NCBI RefSeq assembly: GCF_900108335.1
Contig: NZ_FNVT01000004.1
Location: forward strand, 248,001 to 312,000
Origin: Nonomuraea solani
GTDB taxonomy: Bacteria; Actinomycetota; Actinomycetes; Streptosporangiales; Streptosporangiaceae
DNA length: 64,000 bases
Direction: 5' to 3'
Position numbers and translations under genes: made by a program. Each line of letters starts with the position of its first letter. The first letter of the stretch is position 1. This document shows, piece by piece, positions 34,952 through 42,526 of the stretch. The notes beneath the pieces are model-generated. The model saw nothing but the letters and a program-made list of their open reading frames with translations. It was not told the DNA's origin and did no database searches.

Positions 34952-36144
34952 CGCCCGCCCTTCCTGGAGATGGGCAGCACGGCGTGCACCCGGAACCCGC
35001 CGCTGTCCACGGGCCCGGCGAAGAAGGTGCCGTCGACCGACAGGGCGCGTTCCCGCATGCCGATCAGCCCGTGGCCGATTCCGGAGGAGATCCCGCCCGC
35101 ACCACTGCGGCCGTCGTCGGCCACGTCGACGATCACCTCGTCGGCGGCGTAGCCGATCCGTACGGTCGCGGCCGCCCGCGGCGCGTGCTTGCTCACGTTG
35201 GTCAGCGCCTCCTGGGCGATCCGGAACGCGGCGAGGTCCACCGGAGCGGGCAGCGGCCGCGGGTCGCCGTCGATCTGCCAATCCAGCTTCAGCCCGGCCG
35301 CGGTGAAGGAGTCGACCAATTCAGGCAGCCGATCCAGCCCTGGAGCAGGTTCGGTGAGAAACTCGTCGCGGCTGCCCGGACGGCGGAGCAATCCCACCGT
35401 GGTCCGCAGCTCCTCCAGCGCCTCCTTACCCGCCTCGCGGACATGGCTCAGCGCCGCGCGGGCCTGCTCGGGTTGGGTCGCCAGCACGTACGCGGCCACC
35501 TGCGCCTGCACGTTGATCAGGGCGATGTGGTGAGCGAGCACGTCGTGCAGTTCCCGCGCGATGTGCAGCCGTTCCTCCATCACCCGGCGTTCGGCCTCCT
35601 CCTCGCGCGTCTCCTCGGCCCGGCGCGCTCGCTCCTCGACGGCGGCCACATAGGCGCGGCGGCTGCGCAGCGAGTCGCCAACGGCGGTGGCCATGCCGAT
35701 GAAGGCGATCGGGGCCAGCACATCGGGCGTCAGCCACGCGCCCCCGTCGAACACGCCCCTGGCCACGACGACCACGAGCGCGGCGAGCCCTCCGTAGGCC
35801 CACGCGTGCCGGCGCGGGCATCGCGAAGCCACCGTGTACACCGCGATCGCCGGCCCCAGCGTCAGCAGGCTCCGCCCGCCATCGATCACGGCGTAGGCGG
35901 CGAACCCGGTGACCGTGACGGCCAGGACGGCGCGGGGCCAGCGCTGCCGGAAGACCAGAGCGCCGCAGACGACCGCGGCCAGCGCGATGTCGTAACCGGT
36001 GAGAGGCCGCATTCCGCCGTGCCACTGCGCCCCCGGCTGCGGGGGCGCGCCCGGCGCCAGCAGCGTCATCGCATACACGCACACGGCCAGGATCGTGTCG
36101 GCCGCGTAGGGCCGGGAAAGGACTTCCCGCCTCAGCCAGGTCAC
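34948..36144 (-). CDS. NarL-type sensor histidine kinase
   Basis: A 398-residue membrane kinase: about five membrane helices, a short coiled coil (VEERARRAEETREEEAERRVMEERLH, given here only as its ends VEERARRAE and RRVMEERLH), the HisKA_3 phosphoacceptor HIARELHDVLAHH, and an HATPase_c domain (ALTNVSKHA; VADDGRSG; GHGLIGMRERA). The GTG at 36144 has AAGGG eight bases upstream; GTG 36153 and ATG 36192 are alternatives. Its own regulator, expected immediately downstream, is only a scar, so it is now an orphan or signals to the homologous regulator at 41286-41951. Confidence 0.88.
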   Translation of the reverse strand: MTWLRREVLSRPYAADTILAVCVYAMTLLAPGAPPQPGAQWHGGMRPLTGYDIALAAVVCGALVFRQRWPRAVLAVTVTGFAAYAVIDGGRSLLTLGPAIAVYTVASRCPRRHAWAYGGLAALVVVVARGVFDGGAWLTPDVLAPIAFIGMATAVGDSLRSRRAYVAAVEERARRAEETREEEAERRVMEERLHIARELHDVLAHHIALINVQAQVAAYVLATQPEQARAALSHVREAGKEALEELRTTVGLLRRPGSRDEFLTEPAPGLDRLPELVDSFTAAGLKLDWQIDGDPRPLPAPVDLAAFRIAQEALTNVSKHAPRAAATVRIGYAADEVIVDVADDGRSGAGGISSGIGHGLIGMRERALSVDGTFFAGPVDSGGFRVHAVLPISRKGGR

Positions 36145-36381
36145 CGTACGCACCCTTGAAACGTTAGGTCTGACCTGGGCGAGTTCCCTCATCCTGAGGT
36201 ACCCATCCGCTCTGCTGCAACCGTGGTACAGCCGGGGCGGGGTTGACGAAGGCAGACCATTCGAGTCTGTGAGCACGGTCCCCGGACGGCTGATCAAGGC
36301 GCTGAGCGCCCTTCTCGGCCGGGCCGACGAGTACCGCGTACGCGTCAGGGTCGTCGCCCACGACCGTTCGCCTCCAGCGGA

Positions 36382-37944
36382 TCAACCGGCGTCACTGGAG
36401 GAGGCCTTGCCGTCGTCGGAGCGCCATTCGTCATTGCCGGCCAGGGGCTTCTCCTTGAGCGTGAAGGCCAGGAGGAGACCGGCTGCGAATACCGGAACGA
36501 GGTACAGGAAGATCGGCACGAGCGCGTCGATGTAGGAGGTGACGACGATCTGGCGGAGGTTCTCGGGCAGGGCGCGGACCAGGGCGGGGGTGAGGGAGTG
36601 GCTGCTGCCCACGATCTGGAGGGCCTGTTCGGGGAGGCCGGCGGTCAGCCGGTCGGTGAGGCGGCCGGCGAAGACGGCGCCCACGGCGGCGGTGCCCAGG
36701 GTGGCGCCGATCTCGCGGAAGAAGTTGTTCGCCGAGGTGACGGTGCCGACCTCGCGGGCGGGGAAGGCGTTCTGGACGGCCAGCACGAGGGTCTGCACCA
36801 TCAGGCCGACCCCGGCGCCGGCCAGGCCGATGTACACGCACACTTGCCACAGCGGCGTCTCGACGGACAACTGGGACATCAGCGCGGCGGCCACGATGAG
36901 CAGGGCGGTGCCGGCGATCGGGAAGAGCTTGTAGCGGCCCGTCCTGCTCATCAACGCGCCCGAGGACATGGCGCTGACGGTGATGCCGGCGACCATGGGG
37001 ATGAGCAGCAGCCCGGACTCGGTGGCGGTGACGCCGTAGACCATCTGCAGGTAGGTCGGCATGTAGCCGATGATGGCGAACATCCCGACACCGATCACGA
37101 TCATGCCGAGCAGGGTGGCCACGTTGAAGATCGGGTTGCGGAACAGGTGCAGCGGCACGATCGGCTCGGCGGCGCGCCGCTCGACCAGGATGAACGCGAT
37201 CCAGGCCGCGACGGCTCCGACGGCCAGGCCGATGATGACCGGGTCGGACCACTCGTACTGGGTGCCGCCCCATGAGGCGAACAGCACGGTGCAGGTGACG
37301 GCGGCGGCCATCAGCGCGGTGCCGAGATAGTCGATGCGCACCTGTACGGCGCGGCGGGGCAGGCGTAGTGCCAACAGGGCGACGGCGATGGCCAGCAGGC
37401 CGAGCGGCACGTTGATCCAGAACGCCCACCGCCAGGAATGGGAGTCGGTGAACCAGCCTCCGAGGAGCGGCCCGACCACGGAGGACAGGCCGAAGATCGC
37501 CCCCATCGGGGCCATGTACTTGGCGCGTTCCCGCGGCGGCACCAGGTCGGCGATGATCGACTGAGAGATGATCATCAGGCCGCCGCCGCCGAGGCCCTGG
37601 ATGGCTCGACCGACGATCAGGGTGGCCATGTTGCCCGCCAGGCCGGAGACCACCGAACCCGCCAGGAACAGGCCGATGGCCGCGATGAAGATGGGTTTGC
37701 GGCCCAGCAGGTCGCCGAGCTTGCCGTAGACGGGCATGCCGATGGTGGCGGCCAGGATGTAGGCGGTGGTGACCCAGGCCATGTGCTCCAGGCCGTGCAA
37801 CTCGCCGACGATGGTCGGCAGCGCGGTGGAGAAGATGGTCTGATCCAGGGCGCCGAGCAGCATCGCCACCATGAGCGAGGCGAAGATCAGGCCGAAGTGG
37901 CGGGGTTTGGCCGTGACGCTTTCGCCGACGGACACGTGAGACAT
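36382..37944 (-). CDS. MFS drug exporter, DHA2 (EmrB/QacA) family
   Basis: A 520-residue, 14-segment drug/proton antiporter. The N-terminal segment has LDQTIFSTALPTI (DHA2 motif D1), the first loop GKLGDLLGRKP (motif A) and helix 5 GPLLGGWFT (motif C). It is divergent from the monooxygenase gene; the shared 107-base gap contains two TetR-type operators. The expected job is export of the compound that the regulon responds to or of its oxidised product. Confidence 0.9.
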   Translation of the reverse strand: MSHVSVGESVTAKPRHFGLIFASLMVAMLLGALDQTIFSTALPTIVGELHGLEHMAWVTTAYILAATIGMPVYGKLGDLLGRKPIFIAAIGLFLAGSVVSGLAGNMATLIVGRAIQGLGGGGLMIISQSIIADLVPPRERAKYMAPMGAIFGLSSVVGPLLGGWFTDSHSWRWAFWINVPLGLLAIAVALLALRLPRRAVQVRIDYLGTALMAAAVTCTVLFASWGGTQYEWSDPVIIGLAVGAVAAWIAFILVERRAAEPIVPLHLFRNPIFNVATLLGMIVIGVGMFAIIGYMPTYLQMVYGVTATESGLLLIPMVAGITVSAMSSGALMSRTGRYKLFPIAGTALLIVAAALMSQLSVETPLWQVCVYIGLAGAGVGLMVQTLVLAVQNAFPAREVGTVTSANNFFREIGATLGTAAVGAVFAGRLTDRLTAGLPEQALQIVGSSHSLTPALVRALPENLRQIVVTSYIDALVPIFLYLVPVFAAGLLLAFTLKEKPLAGNDEWRSDDGKASSSDAG

Positions 37945-37971
37945 GACAGCTCCAGGGGTTCACCTCGGTAG

Positions 37972-38029
37972 CGAAACGTTTGCATTTCGCTCAGGTCGAG
38001 CCTAGTGTATTCGAAACAAACTTGTTTCG
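37972..38029 (+). promoter_or_regulatory. Promoter with two operators (monooxygenase / MFS)
   Basis: CGAAAC-N6-ATTTCG (37972-37989, one mismatch) and CGAAAC-N6-GTTTCG (38012-38029) bracket a promoter: -35 TTGCAT (37980-37985), 17-base spacer, -10 TAGTGT (38003-38008). One operator covers the -35, the other the start site, the same layout as upstream of the flavin reductase 11 kb away. The divergent MFS gene starts 28 bases beyond the first operator. Confidence 0.75.
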
Positions 38030-38051
38030 TTTCGCTTGTGAGGTGAGGTCC

Positions 38052-39263
38052 ATGACCGCCGAGACCCTGATCAAGAACGCGGAGGGACTGCGCGAGCTCG
38101 TCCGTGACAGCGCGCACGAGGCCGAGAGGCTCGGCCACTACACGACCGAGGTGCACCAGGCGTTCCTGGACGCGGGCCTCTACCACATGCTGACCCCGCG
38201 CAAGTACGGCGGGCACGAGGTGGACCTGAAGACCTTCGCCAAGGTGCTCATCGAGATCGGCCGTGGCGACCCGGGCACGGCGTGGTGCCTGAGCCTCGGG
38301 CACGGCAACACGCAGAGCACGGTGGCCACCTGGTCAGCCCAGACACAGGACGAGATCTTCAACAACGAGCGCGGCTACTTCCGGGCCTCGCACAGCCTCA
38401 ACCCCGCCGGATCCGCGCAACGGGTGGAGGGTGGCTGGCTGATCAACGCCAGGTCCCGCTACAACTCGGGAGTCCCCTATGCCACGCACGCCACGGTGGC
38501 GGTCCAGGTCGTCGAGGAGGGGCAGGCACCCGACCCGGACGCCCCCGTCTCGCCCCTGACCCAGCTGCAGGTCCTCATCCCGGAGGGACAGTTCACCATC
38601 CAGGACGACTGGGGCGGCGACGCCGTCCTGGGCATGCGCGCCAGCGGCTCCAACACCGTCGTGGTCGACAACGTCGTCGTGCCCGAACACTACGGAGTCT
38701 TCCTGGGGGCGGACTTCGCCACCTCGCCGGGCGTGCAACTGCACGGCAACCCGATGTATCTGGGCAGCCCCGGGGTCTTCCCGCTCCTGGAGGTGGTCCT
38801 GCCCGTGATCGGCGCCGCCCGCGCCGCCCTGGACGAGTACGAGCACCTCGCCCGCACCAAGAAGGCCGCCACGCTCGGCGGCGGCTCGCGCCTGGAAGAC
38901 CCGTTCTACCAGCGCGATTACGGCCTGGCGACGATGAAGGCCGACAGCGCCGAGGCCATCGTCATGCATATTCTCGGCACCTACGCGGACTTCTGCCGCG
39001 ACGTGGTCGACGGCGTCCGGCCGTTCAGCTTCGAAACGGAGACGGCGCTCGCCTCCACCCTGCTGCAGGCCGCCGAACTGGCCGGCGAGACGGTCGACAT
39101 CCTGTGGCGTTCGGCAGGCTCCTCGGCCGCGGCCCGCGGCCAGCGCATGCAGCGCTACCTGCGGGATGTGTCCATGTTCCGCACACACTACGCGGCCCAG
39201 CTCAACAGCAACGCACGGATGTTCGGCGCCATGCTCCTCGGCGCCTCGGCGATGCCGTTCTAG
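38052..39263 (+). CDS. Group D (acyl-CoA dehydrogenase-fold) flavin monooxygenase
   Basis: A 403-residue protein of the HsaA/HpaB/acyl-CoA-dehydrogenase-like family. N-terminal helices (GLYHMLTPRKYGGHEVDL), a central beta domain (ARSRYNSGVPYATHATVAV; AVLGMRASGSNTVVVDNVVV) and a C-terminal four-helix bundle (ELAGETVDILWRSAGSSA) are visible. Such enzymes use FADH2 or FMNH2 from a separate reductase to hydroxylate aromatic substrates. No reductase is adjacent; the one at 26360-26839 shares its operators. The ATG at 38052 follows GAGGTGAGG. Confidence 0.83.
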   Translation: MTAETLIKNAEGLRELVRDSAHEAERLGHYTTEVHQAFLDAGLYHMLTPRKYGGHEVDLKTFAKVLIEIGRGDPGTAWCLSLGHGNTQSTVATWSAQTQDEIFNNERGYFRASHSLNPAGSAQRVEGGWLINARSRYNSGVPYATHATVAVQVVEEGQAPDPDAPVSPLTQLQVLIPEGQFTIQDDWGGDAVLGMRASGSNTVVVDNVVVPEHYGVFLGADFATSPGVQLHGNPMYLGSPGVFPLLEVVLPVIGAARAALDEYEHLARTKKAATLGGGSRLEDPFYQRDYGLATMKADSAEAIVMHILGTYADFCRDVVDGVRPFSFETETALASTLLQAAELAGETVDILWRSAGSSAAARGQRMQRYLRDVSMFRTHYAAQLNSNARMFGAMLLGASAMPF

Positions 39264-39319
39264 CAGCCCCGCACTCACATGATCCGGCGCGAGCCGTATC
39301 CCGAAGAAAGGACTCTGTC

Positions 39320-40543
39320 ATGACGAGCACACCCACACGTGGCCGGGCGCTGGTGGTCGGGCTCGGGATCGCGGGGATCGCCACCGCGGTGCGGCTGCGC
39401 CAGATCGGATGGGAGCCGGTGCTGGTGGAGCGGGCCCCCACCCGCCGCTCGGGCGGGTACTTCATCATGCTGTTCGGTACCGGCGTCGCCTCCGCCCGGC
39501 GGCTGGGCGTGCTGGACTCCATCGGCGACCGCAGCGGCCCGCAAGCCGTCACCTACACGATCAACCGGGCGGGACGGCGGCGTCCCGGCATCAGCCCGGC
39601 CGGCATCGGCGGCCCCGCGGCACCCCGCGCGCTGCTGCGGCCCGATGTGGAGCGGGGGTTGTTCGAGGCGTTGCCGGACGATGTGGAGATCCGCTACTCC
39701 ACCGTCCCCACCCGGATCGTCGAAGACCCCGAGGGTGTGGAGGTGACCCTGAACGACACGGTCACCGAGCGCTTCGACCTGGTCGTCGGTGCCGACGGCA
39801 TGCGTTCCACCGTGCGTGAGCTGGCCTTCGGGCCGGGGCCATACCTGCACCCGCTGAACTACATGATCGGCGCGACCATCCTGGAGCGGCCGGTCGATGG
39901 CTTCGGCCTCTCCGAAGGGCTGACACTGGCCGAACCGGGCCGCTCGGCGTGGGCCTTCCCGTTCACCGATCACGCTCCCAGCCTGCTGTTCTCCTACCGC
40001 ACCTCCGATATCGACGCCGAGTTCGCCCGTGCGCCGATCGACTCCATTCGCGCCGCCTTCGGCCCTGAGCCCGCGGGTCCCATCCTGGAGAGCCTGTTCA
40101 CCCGCTACGAACAGGCCTCCGACGCGCTGTTCGACTCGGTGCAGCAGGTCAAGATGCCGTCCTGGCACACGAGGCGGGTGGTGCTGATCGGCGATGCCGC
40201 CTGGTGCCTGACGTTGTATTCGGGCATGGGCGCCTCCACCGGCATCGCCGGCGCCGAACTGCTGGGCACCGTACTGCAGCGGCACGACATTCCCGAAGCC
40301 CTGGGCGCCTGGGAGGCGCAGATGCGGCCCTTCATCGACACCCACCAGGCCGCCGCGCTGAGCGAACGGTTCATCTTCACGCCGCACAACTTCAAGGAGT
40401 ATCTGATGCGGGCCGGGATGATGCGCCTGATGAGCTCCCCGATCGTCCGTAAGGCGATGGGCAAGGTCATGGGCGGGTCCGTGGGCGGCGTACCCGGCGG
40501 CAAGGGCATGCGGGCCAAGAACATCGACATCGCCGCCGCTTGA
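39320..40543 (+). CDS. FAD-dependent aromatic-type monooxygenase
   Basis: A 407-residue class A flavoprotein hydroxylase (UbiH/PHBH superfamily). The Rossmann GxGxxG is VVGLGIAGIATAVRL, the DG motif is VVGADGMRSTVRE, and the second FAD motif is VVLIGDAAWCLTLYSGMG. The ATG has GAAAGGA upstream and lies 56 bases after the group D monooxygenase, so they are probably one transcript. Related enzymes hydroxylate aromatic metabolites or inactivate antibiotics; the substrate here is unknown. Its end overlaps the collapsed kinase gene by four bases. Confidence 0.87.
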   Translation: MTSTPTRGRALVVGLGIAGIATAVRLRQIGWEPVLVERAPTRRSGGYFIMLFGTGVASARRLGVLDSIGDRSGPQAVTYTINRAGRRRPGISPAGIGGPAAPRALLRPDVERGLFEALPDDVEIRYSTVPTRIVEDPEGVEVTLNDTVTERFDLVVGADGMRSTVRELAFGPGPYLHPLNYMIGATILERPVDGFGLSEGLTLAEPGRSAWAFPFTDHAPSLLFSYRTSDIDAEFARAPIDSIRAAFGPEPAGPILESLFTRYEQASDALFDSVQQVKMPSWHTRRVVLIGDAAWCLTLYSGMGASTGIAGAELLGTVLQRHDIPEALGAWEAQMRPFIDTHQAAALSERFIFTPHNFKEYLMRAGMMRLMSSPIVRKAMGKVMGGSVGGVPGGKGMRAKNIDIAAA

Positions 40544-41289
40544 TGACCTTCAAAGACCTGCTCCTCGCCACAGGTGTGTTCGTGGTGACGCTGCTGGCAT
40601 CCGAAGGGCCCGGACCGATCGGCGATCACCTCACCACCTACGGCATCACGCTCGCCGCGCTGTACACCATGACCCTGCGATTCCCCCGCCGCACCGCGTG
40701 GGTCTACGCGACCCTGGTCGCGCTCATCGTCACCGTCGCCAGCCTCGCCTTCACCGCGAGTGCCTGGCCGGCACCGGCGGTGCCGGCCCTGATCGCCTTC
40801 ATCGGCATGGCCGTCGCCGTTGGTGACGCGCTGCGCAGCCGCCGCGCCTACGTCGCCGCCGTCGAGGAACGCGCCCGCCGGGCCGAGCGGACGCGCGAGG
40901 AGGAGGCCGAGCGCCGGGTGATGGAGGAACGACCGCACATCGCGCGGGAACCGCACGACGTGCTCGCCCACCACATCGCGCCGATCAACGTGCAGGCAGG
41001 AGGTGCCGCACACCTGCCGGCGAGCAGGCCCGTGCCGCCCTGGTCCACGTACGACAGGCGGACACGGATGCGCTGGACGAGCTGCGAACCACGGTGGATC
41101 AACTACACCGCCGGCGAGGTGATCCTCGACGTGACCGGCACCGGCACGTGCGGCCCACACTCAGGCAACGGGCTGATCGGCATGTGTGAACGTGCCCTGT
41201 CACTGGGTGGCGTCTTCCACGCCGGCCCCATGAACGACGGCGGCTTCCGCATGCACGCCGTACTCCCCGCACCAAGGAGGGAACCATGA
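40540..41289 (+). pseudogene. Collapsed sensor histidine kinase
   Basis: A paralogue of the kinase at 34948-36144. The membrane part and coiled coil are recognisable (IGMAVAVGDALRSRRAYVAAVEE is shared in shorter blocks), but the H-box reads HIAREPHDVLAHH (Leu to Pro). At about 41018 the frame shifts: the homologous EQARAALVHVRQ...DELRTTVD continues in another frame. Roughly 100 codons (the N and G1 boxes of the ATPase domain) are then missing before the original frame resumes at GEVILDVTG and ends GNGLIGMCERALSLGG. A 249-residue protein could still be made but cannot be an active kinase. Confidence 0.8.
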
Positions 41290-41951
41290 CGATCAAGGTG
41301 GTCCTGGCCGACGACCAAGCATTGGTCCGCGCCGGGTTCCGGGTCCTGGTCGACGCCGCGCCCGACCTGGAGGTGGTCGGCGAGGCCGCCGACGGTCGTG
41401 AGGCCGTACGACTGGCACGGGAAACCGGAGCCGACGTGGTGCTGATGGACATCCGCATGCCCGGCATGGACGGGCTCGCCGCGACCAGCGAGATCACCTC
41501 CACCGTGAGCGGAACGCGGGTGCTGGTCCTGACCACCTTCGAGATCGACGAGTACGTCTTCGCCGCACTGCGCGCAGGCGCCAGCGGCTTCCTCGGCAAA
41601 AGCGTGGAAGCGGATGAGCTGCAGGAGGGCATCAGGTTGGTGGCCAGGGGCGACTCCTTGTTGTCCCCTTCGGCGACCAAGAGCGTGATCGCCCGCTTCC
41701 TGGCCAGCCGCGGCGCCACGGCCGCACACGTGCCCGAAGACCTGGTCGTGCTCACCGAGCGCGAACGCGAAGTGATGCTCCTGGCTGCCCACGGACGCAC
41801 CAACGACGAGATCGCCGACCTGCTGGGAATCAGCCGCGTGACCGCCAAAACACACATCAACCGGGCCATGACCAAGCTGAAGGCACACGATCGCGCCCAA
41901 CTGGTGATCATCGCCTACGAAACCGGCCTGATCCGCCCTCAGACGCAGTGA
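41286..41951 (+). CDS. NarL/FixJ response regulator
   Basis: A 221-residue regulator with an intact receiver domain (acidic pair ADD at 8-10, phosphoacceptor Asp55 in LMDIRMPG, Thr in LTTF, Lys in FLGKS) and a LuxR DNA-binding domain (LTEREREVMLLAAHG; SRVTAKTHINRAMTKL). It starts in the stop of the collapsed kinase (ATGA). With its cognate kinase dead, the likely phosphodonor is the intact paralogous kinase at 34948-36144, whose own regulator is deleted; this is inference. Confidence 0.92.
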   Translation: MTIKVVLADDQALVRAGFRVLVDAAPDLEVVGEAADGREAVRLARETGADVVLMDIRMPGMDGLAATSEITSTVSGTRVLVLTTFEIDEYVFAALRAGASGFLGKSVEADELQEGIRLVARGDSLLSPSATKSVIARFLASRGATAAHVPEDLVVLTEREREVMLLAAHGRTNDEIADLLGISRVTAKTHINRAMTKLKAHDRAQLVIIAYETGLIRPQTQ

Positions 41952-41954
41952 CTC

Positions 41955-42137
41955 CTACTCGCTTCCGGCGTAGTCGGCGGCCGTCGCGATCGGGGCTCGA
42001 ACGCCGCCTCCCCTCGGTCCGGTAGCGGGCCACGAGCTGGACACCCAGCCCTTGGACACCCCGTAGGAGCGGGCGACCTCTGCTTGAGAGCGCCCCTCGA
42101 CGACAACAGCGGTGATGACAACTCTGGCCTTGGACAC
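41955..42137 (-). mobile_element. IS481-type transposase remnant
   Basis: The first 60 codons of an IS481-family transposase: MSKARVVITAVVVEGRSQ and EVARSYGVSKGWVS form the helix-turn-helix. After one frameshift the sequence continues LVARYRTEG, and after another EAAFEPRSRRPPTTPE, matching the usual continuous order. The integrase core and inverted repeats are not seen. It lies between the response regulator and the formate dehydrogenase operon. Confidence 0.7.
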
Positions 42138-42283
42138 ACCGCCACCCCGACCCGGTTAGACCAGCGGCCTCTTTCACCTCCTGTGAGACCAGCCGTCAGG
42201 CGACGCCTCGCTCCATGTCGCCTTGGGAGGCCGGCCGAGGAGGCGCACTTCAAAGGCGCCCCTGGCCGACGTGACCCTCGGCG

Positions 42284-42526
42284 TCACGCCCGCCTGTGTC
42301 CGTCCTCGCGTGCCGGGGGCAGGAGGGCGGCGGCGGCCACGATGAGCGGGTCCAGGCGGCCGTCGGCGGCGGCCGCGTCGGTGAGCAGCATGGCCCGCAT
42401 CCGGGGGTCCCAGAAGGTGTGGATGTGGGCGGCGATCTGTTCGGCCGCCCAGGCCGGTTCGCGGGTGCGGAACTGCGCCGCGATCTCGTTCGACAGGCGG
42501 ATGTGCGGAGGCGTTGGCGTCATCAT
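42284..42526 (-). CDS. fdsD: Formate dehydrogenase delta subunit
   Basis: An 80-residue FdsD protein (LSNEIAAQF, EQIAAHIHTFWDPRMRAMLL), a small subunit needed for assembly or activity of cytosolic molybdenum formate dehydrogenases. Its ATG overlaps the fdsA stop (ATGA). It is the last gene of the operon; no fdhD/fdsC sulfurtransferase gene is within the window, so that function must be elsewhere. Confidence 0.87.
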   Translation of the reverse strand: MMTPTPPHIRLSNEIAAQFRTREPAWAAEQIAAHIHTFWDPRMRAMLLTDAAAADGRLDPLIVAAAALLPPAREDGHRRA

